This document shows, one piece after another, positions 54,865 through 63,635 of a stretch of DNA of 64,000 bases. The position numbers and the translations under genes were made by a program. Below the pieces are notes generated by a model. It was not told the DNA's origin, did not search any database, and saw only the letters and a list, made by a program, of their open reading frames with translations. How positions within the stretch are numbered: the stretch's first letter is position 1; every line of letters begins with the position of its first letter. This DNA comes from Immundisolibacter sp049322795 (GTDB lineage: Bacteria; Pseudomonadota; Gammaproteobacteria; Immundisolibacterales; Immundisolibacteraceae): assembly GCA_049322795.1 (NCBI GenBank), contig JBMOQH010000016.1:223449-287448 (forward strand), in the 5' to 3' direction.

Positions 54865-55587
54865 TTACAGCGCCTTGCTCACGCTGAACACGGCACGGCC
54901 GCCACACCAGTCGCCAAACCCGCCACCACCAAAGCATTCGCTCTTGCTCAGCTCGGTATCGGTGTAGGCCAGCTTGAGGCCGATGCCCGCCAGCTCGGTC
55001 GAGGCGTACAGCGACCAGTTGTTGTAGTCGCTGGTGCCGAACTTGGCGTTGCGCTCGATGTCCTGGTGGCCGAAGGTGCCGCCGATGGTGAACGAGCCGA
55101 CCGGCGCCGACAGGCCCAGCTCAGAGTACAGACCCTTGCCGGTCTCGTTGTAGAAATTGGGACTCCACAGCACCAGCAGGCTGGCGGTGGCCGGACCGAT
55201 CGGGTAGGTCAGCGTCGGGCCGAATTCCCAGTAGTCGTACTTCAGGCCGGAGCTGTCGGACACGCCGGGGTAGTTGTAGTAGACGCCACCGAACTTCCAG
55301 CCGAGATCGCCGACCGTGCCGGTCATGCCGGCGTACAGGTCGATTTCGATCTGCGCCTGATCACCATCGTTGAAGTCGACGTTGGACGCCCACACGCCGG
55401 CGTAAGCGCCGCTGTCATGCGCATAATCCAGCCCGCCCTGGATGGCTGGCTTTTCGTCGGTCTGGCTGATGCCCCGGAACACGTAGTCGGTGGTCAGGCC
55501 AATGTTGCCGGTGATGTCCGCAACGACGTTGCCCGCGGTAAGCAGGCCGGCGGCGGCCAGCGTGGTCAGGATGGAATTTTTCATCAT
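54865..55587 (-). CDS. TorF-family putative porin
   Basis: Outer-membrane protein of 240 residues with a signal peptide (cleaved near VVA), followed by the family opening ITGNIGLTTDYVFRGISQTD. Strands such as GGLDYAHDSGAYAGVWASNVDF and alternating aromatic residues indicate a beta barrel. Members of this family (TIGR02001) are often encoded beside glnK-amtB; here they are 50 kb apart, but a sigma-54 promoter upstream points to the same kind of control. Start is ATG at 55587 with GGAGTGA before it; a second ATG follows directly. Confidence 0.84.
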   Translation of the reverse strand: MMKNSILTTLAAAGLLTAGNVVADITGNIGLTTDYVFRGISQTDEKPAIQGGLDYAHDSGAYAGVWASNVDFNDGDQAQIEIDLYAGMTGTVGDLGWKFGGVYYNYPGVSDSSGLKYDYWEFGPTLTYPIGPATASLLVLWSPNFYNETGKGLYSELGLSAPVGSFTIGGTFGHQDIERNAKFGTSDYNNWSLYASTELAGIGLKLAYTDTELSKSECFGGGGFGDWCGGRAVFSVSKAL

Positions 55588-55910
55588 AAAGTCACTCCGA
55601 TTGCATGCACAATTGACTGATTTGGAATCCTTTGAGTTTTATTTCCTGGCGGGGCTCCCAAAGGGCCGCGAATACTAATAGCAACCACCGTGCCACGCAA
55701 ATTGTGGTGGTAATCGCTCAATGGGACCGGCTTTGCGCGACCTCGTGGGGCAAATCGCTCAGGGTCTGCTCCATCCTTGTGCGCGCAGGTGCCCGCGAGA
55801 CTGCCATATCGCGTTGCGGCTTATGACCAATTGACGTACCGTCGCGGCCCGTGCGGGCCGTGACGCGTCTGCCTGCACGCAGTGCCCACGCGCCAACGGG
55901 AGGTGCTTGA
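55588..55910. other. Divergent intergenic region, TorF porin / mscL
   Basis: About 320 bp without a gene. It holds the sigma-54 promoter and a direct repeat AATCGCTCA at 55712-55720 and 55753-55761, 41 bp apart, upstream of that promoter. A GC hairpin (GGCCCGTGCGGGCC, about 55846-55859) precedes mscL. No convincing mscL promoter was found by eye. Confidence 0.6.
55680..55695 (-). promoter_or_regulatory. Sigma-54 promoter of the TorF-family porin
   Basis: On the minus strand TGGCAC, five bases, TTGCT: an exact match to the -24/-12 consensus TGGCAC-N5-TTGC(A/T). Transcription would start near 55668, about 80 nt before the ATG. An enhancer-binding protein such as NtrC is required in principle; no clear NtrC palindrome was seen upstream. 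Confidence 0.82.
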
Positions 55911-56354
55911 ATGTTCAAAGAATTCCGTGAGTTCGCCATGCGCGGCAATGTCGTGGACATGGCAGTCGGCATCATCATCGGCGCCGCGTTTGGCGCCATC
56001 GTCAAATCGCTGGTCGACGACGTGTTGATGCCCCCCATCGGCCTGCTGCTGGGCCGGGTCGATTTCTCCAATCTGTTCGTGGTGTTGCGCGAGGGCGCCA
56101 CGGCCGGGCCATACGTATCGGTCGCGGCGGCCAAGGCTGCTGGTGCGGTGACAATCAATTACGGGCTGTTCGTCAACGCGATCATCAGTTTCCTGATCGT
56201 CGCCTTCGCCGTGTTCATGGTGATCAAGAACCTGAACCGTCTGAAACAGGCCGAGGCGCCTGCCGCCCCCACCACCAAGGACTGTCCGCACTGCGCCACC
56301 GCCATCCCGCTGACGGCGACGCGCTGCCCGCATTGCACCTCGACGTTGAGCTGA
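55911..56354 (+). CDS. mscL: Large-conductance mechanosensitive channel with C-terminal zinc ribbon
   Basis: Pentameric osmotic-release channel, 147 residues. The N-terminal amphipathic helix FKEFREFAMRGNVVDMAVG and TM1 (about 14-44) and TM2 (about 81-106) match MscL. The cytoplasmic helix bundle that ends ordinary MscL is replaced by a zinc-ribbon: Cys125-x2-Cys128 and Cys139-x2-Cys142 (CPHC twice). The GGGAGG ribosome site precedes the ATG. Confidence 0.92.
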   Translation: MFKEFREFAMRGNVVDMAVGIIIGAAFGAIVKSLVDDVLMPPIGLLLGRVDFSNLFVVLREGATAGPYVSVAAAKAAGAVTINYGLFVNAIISFLIVAFAVFMVIKNLNRLKQAEAPAAPTTKDCPHCATAIPLTATRCPHCTSTLS

Positions 56355-56415
56355 CCTGCAACACCGGAGGTTCCGCGGCGTGGCAGCGAAAGTTGCCGCC
56401 CAAGGCGACTCTTGA

Positions 56416-58491
56416 TCAGGGCGTCCACGCCACGCCGACGAACAGCTCCCGCGGCTTGCCGGGGAAGTACCGGTAGCTGCCGAAAGCCAGGTCCGCCCGC
56501 TCGGCGTAGTCGCGGTTGGCGAGGTTGCTCAGGCGTGCGAACAGCGTGGTGTGGCCGGTGGCCATCCACTCGCCGCGCAGGTTCAGTAGCGTGTGGCCCG
56601 GGTAGCTCGCCGTGTTGGCGGCATCAAGGTAGTAGCGACCCATGCGGATGCCTTCCAGTTCCAGCGTCAGGTCGCGTTGCGGCCGGTACAGCCAGCGCGC
56701 GCTGCCCATGAACGGTGGCGCAGTGTCGACCTCGTTGCCGCTCTTGATGGTTTCGCCGCCGCTCGCGTTGCGGTCGAAGGCGTAGCGGTGACGGGCGAGA
56801 CTCGCGGCGAGGTTCAGCTCGTGCCGCGGCGCCGGGCGCCAGGTGACTTCGGCCTCCAAGCCGAAGTGCCGGGTCTTGCCGTCGCTGACGTTGAAACCCT
56901 GCGCATCGGTGAAGATGAAATGCGTCTTGCGCATGCCAAACGCGGTCAGATCGATCCGCACGTTGGCCCAGGCGCGCCGGTAGCCGAGATCGATACCCTG
57001 CAGGCGCTCGCTGTCGAGATCGGCCGTGGTCTGGCCGCGCTGAAGACGGTACAGCTCGGCGACCTGCGGCGGGCGAAAGCCGCTCGACCAGGCGGCGTGC
57101 CATTGGCCCACTGCCAGATCGCCGTATCGCAAGCCGACACGGCCGGCGAGATTGGTGAAGTCGTCCCGGCGGTTCGCTGGGCGATTGAACAGGCAGCCAC
57201 CAAAGCCGCAGGCCGTGCCGTCGTCGCGCGTGTTACCGGTCAGCGCCTGATTGTCGTAGTCGTAGCGCAGGTACTCGCCGCGCACGCTGGGCAACAGGCG
57301 CCAGTTGCCGGCCCTGTCCAGCGGCAGATCGAGCGATTGCCACAGCCCCACCATGCGCGAGGCGACCTCAAAGTCGTAATGCACGCCGGCGGGGCGTGTC
57401 GCCTGGAGAAAGGCCGAGCCGGTGGTGATGGGCCGTGCCTGGATTTCGGTCAGAAAACCACGCGCGTATTCCGTGGCGAGGCCGCCCTGCCAATTGACGC
57501 CACGCGGCAATGACGCGCGCAGGTCCACCAGCACGCCGGCGCTGCGCTGGCCGTTGGTTTCGGTGGGCTGCCCGGGTAGGAAATGCTGCAGGAAATCCAT
57601 CCGTGACCAGCGCGCGTAGGGCGTGACCGACAGCGCCAAGTCCTCGCCCAGCACGGTGTGCCAGGCGCTGTAGGCGCGCATCGAGGAGGCGTCGCGGTAG
57701 GCCTCCGGATTCAGGTTGTCGCGCCGCAGGCCCGCATCGCGGTAGGCGTCCTTGCCAACGATGAAGCCGGCTGTTTCCTGGTTGAGATTGCTGGCCGCCA
57801 GACGGGTGGTGACCTGCCAGCGTCCAAGGTCGGTGGCGTGGGCCAGGCCGAGCTTCTGTTCACCCGTTGGCGTCGCGTCGCGAAAGCCGTTGGTGTCGGA
57901 GCCCTGAGCATCGAGCCGCCAGTTGGGCGCGCCCCAGGACACGCGCCCGGTGGCAGTATCGTCTGGCCCGGCTTCCAGCCCAAGGGTCCAAGGCTGCGGC
58001 CCCGGCCGGTGCGAGACGATGTTGATCGCGCCGTGCAGGGCATTGGCACCGTATTGGCTGCTGGCCGGGCCACGCGCGACCTCGACCGCGGCCGACTGCG
58101 CGAAATCGACCTCGAACAGCTCGTTGACGTTGCAGAAGCCGGCCGGCCGGATGGGGATGCCGTCCTCCAGAATCTGGAACGCGCCACATGCGCCGGGGCC
58201 GGTGAGCACCGGCGAGCGGATGGCGATCAGGCTTTCCTGGCCGTCGCCGCGGCTGATCCACACATTGGGCGCGCGCACGAACAGCTCGCTCGCATGCGCG
58301 GGACGGGTGCGAGCGATATCCGCCGCGTCGATGCGGCTGCCGCTGCCGGCGGCGGTCCACTGCGCGATGTCGCGCGGCGCCTCGATGGTCACCACCAGCG
58401 GCGCCGGGGCGTCCTCGGCGTGGCCGGATACCGCGACCACGCCGCCCAGCAGCCACGCGGCGATCCGCGCACCGCCGGGAAAAGACCCCAC
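56416..58491 (-). CDS. TonB-dependent outer-membrane receptor
   Basis: Receptor of about 691 residues. After a signal peptide (cleaved near GHA) comes a TonB-box-like LVVTIEAP, a plug domain (RAPNVWISRGDGQESLIAIRS in part, VEVARGPASSQYGANALHGAINI in part) and a 22-strand-type barrel ending VGVAWTP. The GTG start at 58491 lies 5 bp after the alcohol dehydrogenase stop, so the two form an operon. The substrate is unknown; PQQ or a metal or siderophore are possible. A GGCLFNRP loop with two close Cys is notable. Confidence 0.86.
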   Translation of the reverse strand: MGSFPGGARIAAWLLGGVVAVSGHAEDAPAPLVVTIEAPRDIAQWTAAGSGSRIDAADIARTRPAHASELFVRAPNVWISRGDGQESLIAIRSPVLTGPGACGAFQILEDGIPIRPAGFCNVNELFEVDFAQSAAVEVARGPASSQYGANALHGAINIVSHRPGPQPWTLGLEAGPDDTATGRVSWGAPNWRLDAQGSDTNGFRDATPTGEQKLGLAHATDLGRWQVTTRLAASNLNQETAGFIVGKDAYRDAGLRRDNLNPEAYRDASSMRAYSAWHTVLGEDLALSVTPYARWSRMDFLQHFLPGQPTETNGQRSAGVLVDLRASLPRGVNWQGGLATEYARGFLTEIQARPITTGSAFLQATRPAGVHYDFEVASRMVGLWQSLDLPLDRAGNWRLLPSVRGEYLRYDYDNQALTGNTRDDGTACGFGGCLFNRPANRRDDFTNLAGRVGLRYGDLAVGQWHAAWSSGFRPPQVAELYRLQRGQTTADLDSERLQGIDLGYRRAWANVRIDLTAFGMRKTHFIFTDAQGFNVSDGKTRHFGLEAEVTWRPAPRHELNLAASLARHRYAFDRNASGGETIKSGNEVDTAPPFMGSARWLYRPQRDLTLELEGIRMGRYYLDAANTASYPGHTLLNLRGEWMATGHTTLFARLSNLANRDYAERADLAFGSYRYFPGKPRELFVGVAWTP

Positions 58492-58496
58492 GACCC

Positions 58497-60677
58497 TCAG
58501 GCCGTGAGCTGGATGTACCAGGCCACCAGCCGGGCGAGGATGCCGTAGGCCCAGTCCTTGACCGCCAGCCACCAACCGCCTGCCTGCTCGCGCTGCGTCT
58601 GGTGCGCCCGCTCGATCAGGTAGGCGTGGATGGCGTGGGTGTCGTCGGCGCTCAGGTACTGGGCCCAGCCGACCATGCCCAGATCCTTGTAAAGGCCGTC
58701 CAGCACGATCTTGTCGAATAGCTCGTGCGTTCCAGGCTGCATGTAGCGCAGGTCGGCGAGCGTCGAGGATTCGGCGTTCAGTCCATGACAGACGGAGCAA
58801 TAGGCGTGGTAGAGCGCGTCGCCCTTGTCGATGGTGTCGGCGGAAGCCGTCTGCACGGGCGGCTGCGGCAGGGCCGGCGGCGGTGGCGCCGGCGGCAACT
58901 GCGCGCTGCCGCCCAGTTTGAAGGCCAACAGCCGCCCGCCGACCTTGTCGCCCTCGTGCGGCGCGATGCCGCCGGCCAGCCCAAGCGCGCCGCCCCAGCC
59001 GACCATGACGGCCACGTACTGCTCGCCGTCGACGCTGTAACTCACCGGGGGCGCCACGATGCCGGACTGCGTGCCGGCGCTCCACAGGCGTTGGCCGTTG
59101 TCGGCGCGGTAAGCCACCAGCTCGCCCTTGGCGTTGCCCTGGAACAGCAGGTTGCCGGCGGTGCTCAGCATGCCGCCGTTCCACGGCCCGTCGTGCTGCA
59201 CGCGCCAGACTTCCTTTTGGGTTACCGGGTCCCAGGCGGCGATGTGGCCCTTGGCGATGGCCCGCATCACCTTGCGCGTGAGGATCGGATCCTGACCCGC
59301 CGGCGGCATGGCCGCGGTCATGTCGACCGCCATGTTCCAGGGGTGGCGGCCGTACTCGAAACCCTTTTCCTGGGCGTAGGTGTACGGCAGGTCCATGGCC
59401 GGGATGTACACCAGCCCGGTCAGCGGGCTGTAGGACATCGGCTGCCAGTTGTGACCGCCGAACGGCGCCGGGAAGGTGAGTTTCTTCTCGTCCCGGTACT
59501 GGTTTGGATCGCTCTCCACCGGCCGGCCGGTGGCCGGGTCGACGTGGGTCGCCCAGGTGACGTGCACGTAGTTCTCGGCCGAGATGAACTGCCCGGTGGC
59601 TCGGTCCAGCACGTAGAAAAAACCGTTCTTGGGCGCCTGCATGATGACCTTGCGCAGCTGCCCGCCGAGTGTGATGTCGGCCAGGATCATGTGCTGCGTG
59701 GCGGTGTAGTCCCAGGTCTCGCTGGGCGTGGTCTGGTAGTGCCACACGTGGCGGCCGGTGTCGGGGTTCAGCGCCACGATGGACGACAGGAACAGGTTGT
59801 CGCCCTCGCCCAGGCTGCGCTCCCAGCGGTTCCACGGCGCCCCGTTGCCGACGCCGACGTACAGCAGGTTGAGCTCGGGGTCGTAGGCCATGGAGTCCCA
59901 CACCGTGCCGCCACCGCCGCCCTTGTTCCACCACTCGCCGGCCGGGTTCCAGGTCTTGGCGGCAAGTTCCATGTCCGGCGTCTCGAAGCCCTTGGCGGGG
60001 TTGCCCGGCACGGTCCAGAAGCGCCACGCCATCTGTCCGGTGGCGGCGTCGTAGGCGGACACGTAGCCACGCACGCCAAACTCGGCGCCGCCGTTGCCGA
60101 TGACGACCTTGTCCTTGACGATGCGCGGCGCGCCGGTGATCGAGTACGGCTTGCTGCGGTCGATGGTCAGCGTTTCCCACACCAGCTGGCCGGTGGCGGC
60201 GTCGATCGCGATCAGTCGGCCGTCGATGGTGCCGACGTAGACGCGCCCCTTCCACACCGCCGCACCGCGGTTGACCACATCGCAGCACGCCTTGGCGCCC
60301 CACTCGCGCGGCACCTTGGGATCGTAAGCCCACAGCTGCTTGCCGGTCTTGGCGTCGATGGCGTACACCCGGCTCCAGTCGCCGGTGGTGTAGACGACGC
60401 CGTCCACCACGATGGGCGTGGCCTCGAGACCGCGCCGGGTGCCGAGGTCCGCGTACCAGGCCAGGCCCAGGGTGCCGACGTTGTCCGCGTTGATGGCGTC
60501 GAGCGGACTGAAGCGCTGCTCGCCGTAGGTGCGTCCGTGGGCAAGCCAGCTGCCCGGTTCGCTGTCCGCACCGATGATGCGCGCCTCGTCCACCGCGCCC
60601 GGCGCCGCCTGCGCGCCGTGAATGCCCAGCGCCAGTGCGGCAATCGCCGCCCACTGACGCACGCCGTGTGTAGTCAT
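58497..60677 (-). CDS. PQQ-dependent quinohemoprotein alcohol dehydrogenase (type II)
   Basis: Periplasmic enzyme of 726 residues with a signal peptide (cleaved near AQA), an eight-bladed PQQ propeller and a C-terminal cytochrome c domain. Adjacent Cys131-Cys132 form the vicinal disulfide over PQQ; Asp323 in TWDYT is the catalytic base; heme c binds at Cys627-x2-Cys630-His631. Residue +2 after Asp323 is Thr, not Asp, which indicates calcium rather than a lanthanide. A hydrophobic C-terminal tail (WWLAVKDWAYGILARLVAWY) may anchor it to the membrane. Ribosome site GGGGAGGA. Confidence 0.93.
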   Translation of the reverse strand: MTTHGVRQWAAIAALALGIHGAQAAPGAVDEARIIGADSEPGSWLAHGRTYGEQRFSPLDAINADNVGTLGLAWYADLGTRRGLEATPIVVDGVVYTTGDWSRVYAIDAKTGKQLWAYDPKVPREWGAKACCDVVNRGAAVWKGRVYVGTIDGRLIAIDAATGQLVWETLTIDRSKPYSITGAPRIVKDKVVIGNGGAEFGVRGYVSAYDAATGQMAWRFWTVPGNPAKGFETPDMELAAKTWNPAGEWWNKGGGGGTVWDSMAYDPELNLLYVGVGNGAPWNRWERSLGEGDNLFLSSIVALNPDTGRHVWHYQTTPSETWDYTATQHMILADITLGGQLRKVIMQAPKNGFFYVLDRATGQFISAENYVHVTWATHVDPATGRPVESDPNQYRDEKKLTFPAPFGGHNWQPMSYSPLTGLVYIPAMDLPYTYAQEKGFEYGRHPWNMAVDMTAAMPPAGQDPILTRKVMRAIAKGHIAAWDPVTQKEVWRVQHDGPWNGGMLSTAGNLLFQGNAKGELVAYRADNGQRLWSAGTQSGIVAPPVSYSVDGEQYVAVMVGWGGALGLAGGIAPHEGDKVGGRLLAFKLGGSAQLPPAPPPPALPQPPVQTASADTIDKGDALYHAYCSVCHGLNAESSTLADLRYMQPGTHELFDKIVLDGLYKDLGMVGWAQYLSADDTHAIHAYLIERAHQTQREQAGGWWLAVKDWAYGILARLVAWYIQLTA

Positions 60678-60703
60678 CAGCTTCCTCCCCGAATTCCTTT
60701 TCG

Positions 60704-60713
60704 AACGATCGTT
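60704..60713. promoter_or_regulatory. Palindromic candidate operator before the alcohol dehydrogenase
   Basis: A perfect 10-bp palindrome AACGATCGTT, 27 bp before the ATG at 60677. Palindromes of this form are common in TetR-type operators, but no regulator gene is adjacent. Confidence 0.35.
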
Positions 60714-60852
60714 AGATAAACGTCGCCTGGTCGCCGCTTCCCGCCAGGCGCAATTGCCCCGGCGAATCGAAAACTTCCGTCGATGGAGTTCTCAGCGTCT
60801 CCCCCAACCCGCGGCGGGCATTATGGCAAACGGTCCGGCACGCGCGGTGCGC

Positions 60853-61401
60853 CTACGCCGATGGCCGCTGCCAGAGCACGTCCGGCACACCGGCGGCGCG
60901 GTTCAGGCTGCGCGACAGCACGAACAGCAGGTCCGACAGGCGGTTGAGGTAGCGCAAGCCGATCGCGCCACCGGACTCCTGCGCGAGCAAGGTCACCACC
61001 CGGCGTTCCGCCCGCCGGCACACGGTGCGCGCGAGGTGACACACCGCCGCCGCCGGACTGCCGCCGGGCAGGATGAAATCGGCGAGTGGCTCCAGCGCCT
61101 CGTTGAGCTGGTCGAGCCAGGCTTCCAGCGCGGTGACATGGGCGTCTGTGAGGATGCTGTGCCCGGGAATGCACAGCTCGCCCCCAAGGTCGAACAGGCG
61201 GTGCTGGATGTCGCCCAGCCAGCCGTCGATCGGCTCCGGCAGCGCGTGCGTGCGCAGCATGCCAATCACGCTGTTGAGTTCGTCCACCGTGCCGTAGGCC
61301 TCGACACGGGCGGCGTCCTTGGCCACGCGCGAGCCGTCGCCAAGACCGGTGGTGCCTTTGTCGCCTGTGCGGGTGTAGATACGCGTCAGACGTTTACCCA
61401 T
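60853..61401 (-). CDS. Cob(I)alamin adenosyltransferase (PduO type)
   Basis: Makes adenosylcobalamin from cob(I)alamin and ATP. The protein has 182 residues with the PduO N-terminal ATP-binding TRTGDKGTTGL and the conserved VEAYGTVDELNS and RYLNRLSDLLFVLSR. No cobalamin-dependent enzyme or cobalamin synthesis gene is in view. It is separated from the PGPGW gene by 21 bp and on the same strand. Confidence 0.93.
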   Translation of the reverse strand: MGKRLTRIYTRTGDKGTTGLGDGSRVAKDAARVEAYGTVDELNSVIGMLRTHALPEPIDGWLGDIQHRLFDLGGELCIPGHSILTDAHVTALEAWLDQLNEALEPLADFILPGGSPAAAVCHLARTVCRRAERRVVTLLAQESGGAIGLRYLNRLSDLLFVLSRSLNRAAGVPDVLWQRPSA

Positions 61402-61422
61402 GCGAAACTCCCGGGTGATGAT

Positions 61423-61863
61423 TCAAGGCAGACGCAGCGGCGGCTGGCCGGCGCGCTCCCGCATCAGCGTGATGGCGGCGCGCACCTGTGGGCGCGACAC
61501 CAGCCAGCGTTCGAGGTGGTACTTGCCGGGCAGGTTCAGCAGCGCGAACGACGCCAGCACCGTGACGACCCCCGGCCCGGGCAGCAACATCATGGCGAGT
61601 CCTGCCACCAGCAACACGGCGCCGAGCAGGTTCTTGATGACCAGCAACGCGTAGCGCAGCAACCAGTGCCCGGTGTGCGGGCGCGGCGGACGATGCTCTC
61701 GAAAGAAATAATCCTGCGGCAGCCGCGCCACCAGCACGGGCAGCAGCAACACGGTAACGACCAGCGTCAGCAGCGATACCGGCGTGGCCCAGGCCAGCCA
61801 GCCTGGGTCTATACCCACCAAGCCCAGGGCGGCGGTCACCCACCCCCGGACCGCATCGATCAC
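61423..61863 (-). CDS. PGPGW-family small membrane protein
   Basis: Protein of 146 residues with three hydrophobic segments, of the putative transmembrane PGPGW type; the signature here is LLPGPGVVTVLASFALL. Function unknown in the family. The GTG start at 61863 overlaps the murU stop by 4 bp (GTGA). Confidence 0.72.
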   Translation of the reverse strand: MIDAVRGWVTAALGLVGIDPGWLAWATPVSLLTLVVTVLLLPVLVARLPQDYFFREHRPPRPHTGHWLLRYALLVIKNLLGAVLLVAGLAMMLLPGPGVVTVLASFALLNLPGKYHLERWLVSRPQVRAAITLMRERAGQPPLRLP

Positions 61864-62519
61864 GCTGCCCCCTGCGCCTGCGCGAGACGGTCCGGCGTGC
61901 CGACGTCGAGCCAAGCACCGACGTAATGCTCGCCATATACCTGCCCGGCGTCGGCGGCCGTGCGCAGCAGAGGCGTCAGGCTGAAGCTGTCATCGCCCGC
62001 GCCGTCCAGCAGCGCCGGATCGATCACGCTCACGCCGCTGAAGGTCAACATCTGCGCGCCCCGATTGGCCAGGCGGCCATCGGCGCCGAGCGCGAAATCG
62101 CCGGCCGGGTTGTGCTCCGGATTGTCGACCAGCACCAGATGCGCCAAACCTTTCAGTGGTCGGCGCATCCCGGCGATGGGGTAGTCGCAGCGCACGTCGG
62201 CGTTGACCAGCAGGAACGGCGCCGGCCCCAGGAGAGGCAACGCGCGCTTGATGCCACCACCGGTACCGAGCGGGCCATCCGGCTCGCGCGAGTAGGCGAT
62301 CCGTGCGCCGAGACCCGTGCCGTCGCCAAGCGCGGCCTCTATCCGCTCGCCGAGATAAGCCACGTTGATCACCAAATCGACAAAGCCCGCCGCGACCAGC
62401 GCCTCGACGCGGTGCACGATCAGCGGCCGCCCATTTATCGCCAGCAGCGGCTTGGGCAAGTCCCGCGTTAGCTCGCCCATGCGCGTGCCGAGCCCAGCGG
62501 CGAGAATCATCGCCTTCAC
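61860..62519 (-). CDS. murU: N-acetylmuramate 1-phosphate uridylyltransferase
   Basis: Nucleotidyltransferase of 219 residues that makes UDP-MurNAc from MurNAc-1-phosphate in the peptidoglycan recycling shortcut found in Pseudomonas. The start MILAAGLGTRMGELTRDLPKPLL in part is the NTP-transferase signature; GTGGGIKRAL and LVNADVRCDYP follow. The GTG start at 62519 is 9 bp before the conserved MILAAG and overlaps amgK by 4 bp. Confidence 0.9.
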   Translation of the reverse strand: MKAMILAAGLGTRMGELTRDLPKPLLAINGRPLIVHRVEALVAAGFVDLVINVAYLGERIEAALGDGTGLGARIAYSREPDGPLGTGGGIKRALPLLGPAPFLLVNADVRCDYPIAGMRRPLKGLAHLVLVDNPEHNPAGDFALGADGRLANRGAQMLTFSGVSVIDPALLDGAGDDSFSLTPLLRTAADAGQVYGEHYVGAWLDVGTPDRLAQAQGAA

Positions 62520-63514
62520 GCCGGTGCCCGGTGCAGCTCGGCCAACAGCCCGGCCAGCGGCGCAAGCGCCGGTGTACGTGCCGCCGCGGCCTCGATGTAG
62601 GCGACGAAGCGCGGCGTTTCCGCCAAATAGCGCGGCTTGCCATCGCGATAGTTCAGCCGAGCGAAAATGCCGAGCACCTTCAGGTGCCGCTGCACGCCCA
62701 TGAAATCGCAGTCGGACAAGAACGCGTCGAAATCCTCCGGCACGGGCACCCCGGCACTGCGCGCCTGCCGCCAGTAATCGGTCAGCCACTGGCGTTCGCG
62801 CTGCGCCGGCCAGGAAACGAAGGCGTCGCGCAGCAGCGACGTCAGGTCATAACTCACAGGCCCGTAAACGGCGTCCTGAAAATCGAGGATGCCGACACCG
62901 GAAGGCGCGCCAGCGGCAGGCATGAGATTGCGGGGCATGAAGTCGCGGTGGACAAAGACCCGTGACTGCGCCAAGGCGCGTTCGATGAGCAGCTCGCGCT
63001 GCGTTTGCCACGTAGCGGCCTGAGCAGGCGTGAATTCGCGCCCCAAGTGACGCCACACGTACCAGTCGGGAAACAAATCCAGCTCGCGGGCGAGCAGCGG
63101 GGCGTCGTATGGCGGCAGCTCACCCGGCCGGCTGGCAGCCTGCCAGCGCACCAGCGCATTGATGGCGTCGCCCATCAACGCATCCGCATTCGCATCGTTG
63201 AGGACGTCGAGGTAGGTCTGAGATCCGAGGTCCGTCAACAACAAGAAGCCGCGCTCAAGGTCGGCCGCCAGCACCGCAGGCGCGTTGAGGCCGGCATCCC
63301 GCAACAACCCGGCCACGTGCACGAAGGGACGGCAATCCTCATGCCGCGGTGGTGCGTCCATGGCGATGACGGTCCCGCCATCGTAGGTCGCGCGAAAGTA
63401 ACGGCGAAAACTCGCATCCGCAGAGGCCGGCTCAAGAGCAAATCCGGCCAACCGCTCCCCCAACCAGGCGCGCAGCGCGGCAAAACGCGGGTCCGTCGTC
63501 TCGGAAGCAGGCAC
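62516..63514 (-). CDS. amgK: Anomeric N-acetylmuramate/N-acetylglucosamine kinase
   Basis: Phosphotransferase-family kinase of 332 residues that phosphorylates MurNAc at C1, feeding MurU. The kinase core is FVHRDFMPRNLM (HxDxxxxN) and ILDFQDAVYGPVSYDLTSLLRD with the metal-binding DFQD. ASFRRYFRATYDGGTVIAMDAP is the N-lobe nucleotide loop. The GTG at 63514 fits family length best. It heads the amgK-murU-PGPGW operon. Confidence 0.88.
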   Translation of the reverse strand: MPASETTDPRFAALRAWLGERLAGFALEPASADASFRRYFRATYDGGTVIAMDAPPRHEDCRPFVHVAGLLRDAGLNAPAVLAADLERGFLLLTDLGSQTYLDVLNDANADALMGDAINALVRWQAASRPGELPPYDAPLLARELDLFPDWYVWRHLGREFTPAQAATWQTQRELLIERALAQSRVFVHRDFMPRNLMPAAGAPSGVGILDFQDAVYGPVSYDLTSLLRDAFVSWPAQRERQWLTDYWRQARSAGVPVPEDFDAFLSDCDFMGVQRHLKVLGIFARLNYRDGKPRYLAETPRFVAYIEAAAARTPALAPLAGLLAELHRAPA

Positions 63515-63635
63515 TGATATGTACGGTGACCGGAGGCAGAGCCATTCTAGCGATTTGCGCCCTGCAAGCCACGGCTGGCACGCGGCTACCGCTATAATCG
63601 CCGCGTGGCATGGCCCAGCCAAAACCCATCGCCAG

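Noticed and set aside
58492..58496. Cobalamin riboswitch controlling the TonB-dependent receptor
   Set aside because: The receptor follows the dehydrogenase by 5 bp, leaving no leader.
56416..60654. One continuous frame spanning receptor and alcohol dehydrogenase, suggesting a fusion
   Set aside because: The part over the dehydrogenase is out of frame with the real protein; the dehydrogenase has its own start and stop and the receptor its own GTG and signal peptide.
58497..60677. Lanthanide-dependent alcohol dehydrogenase
   Set aside because: The residue two after catalytic Asp323 is Thr, whereas lanthanide enzymes have Asp there.
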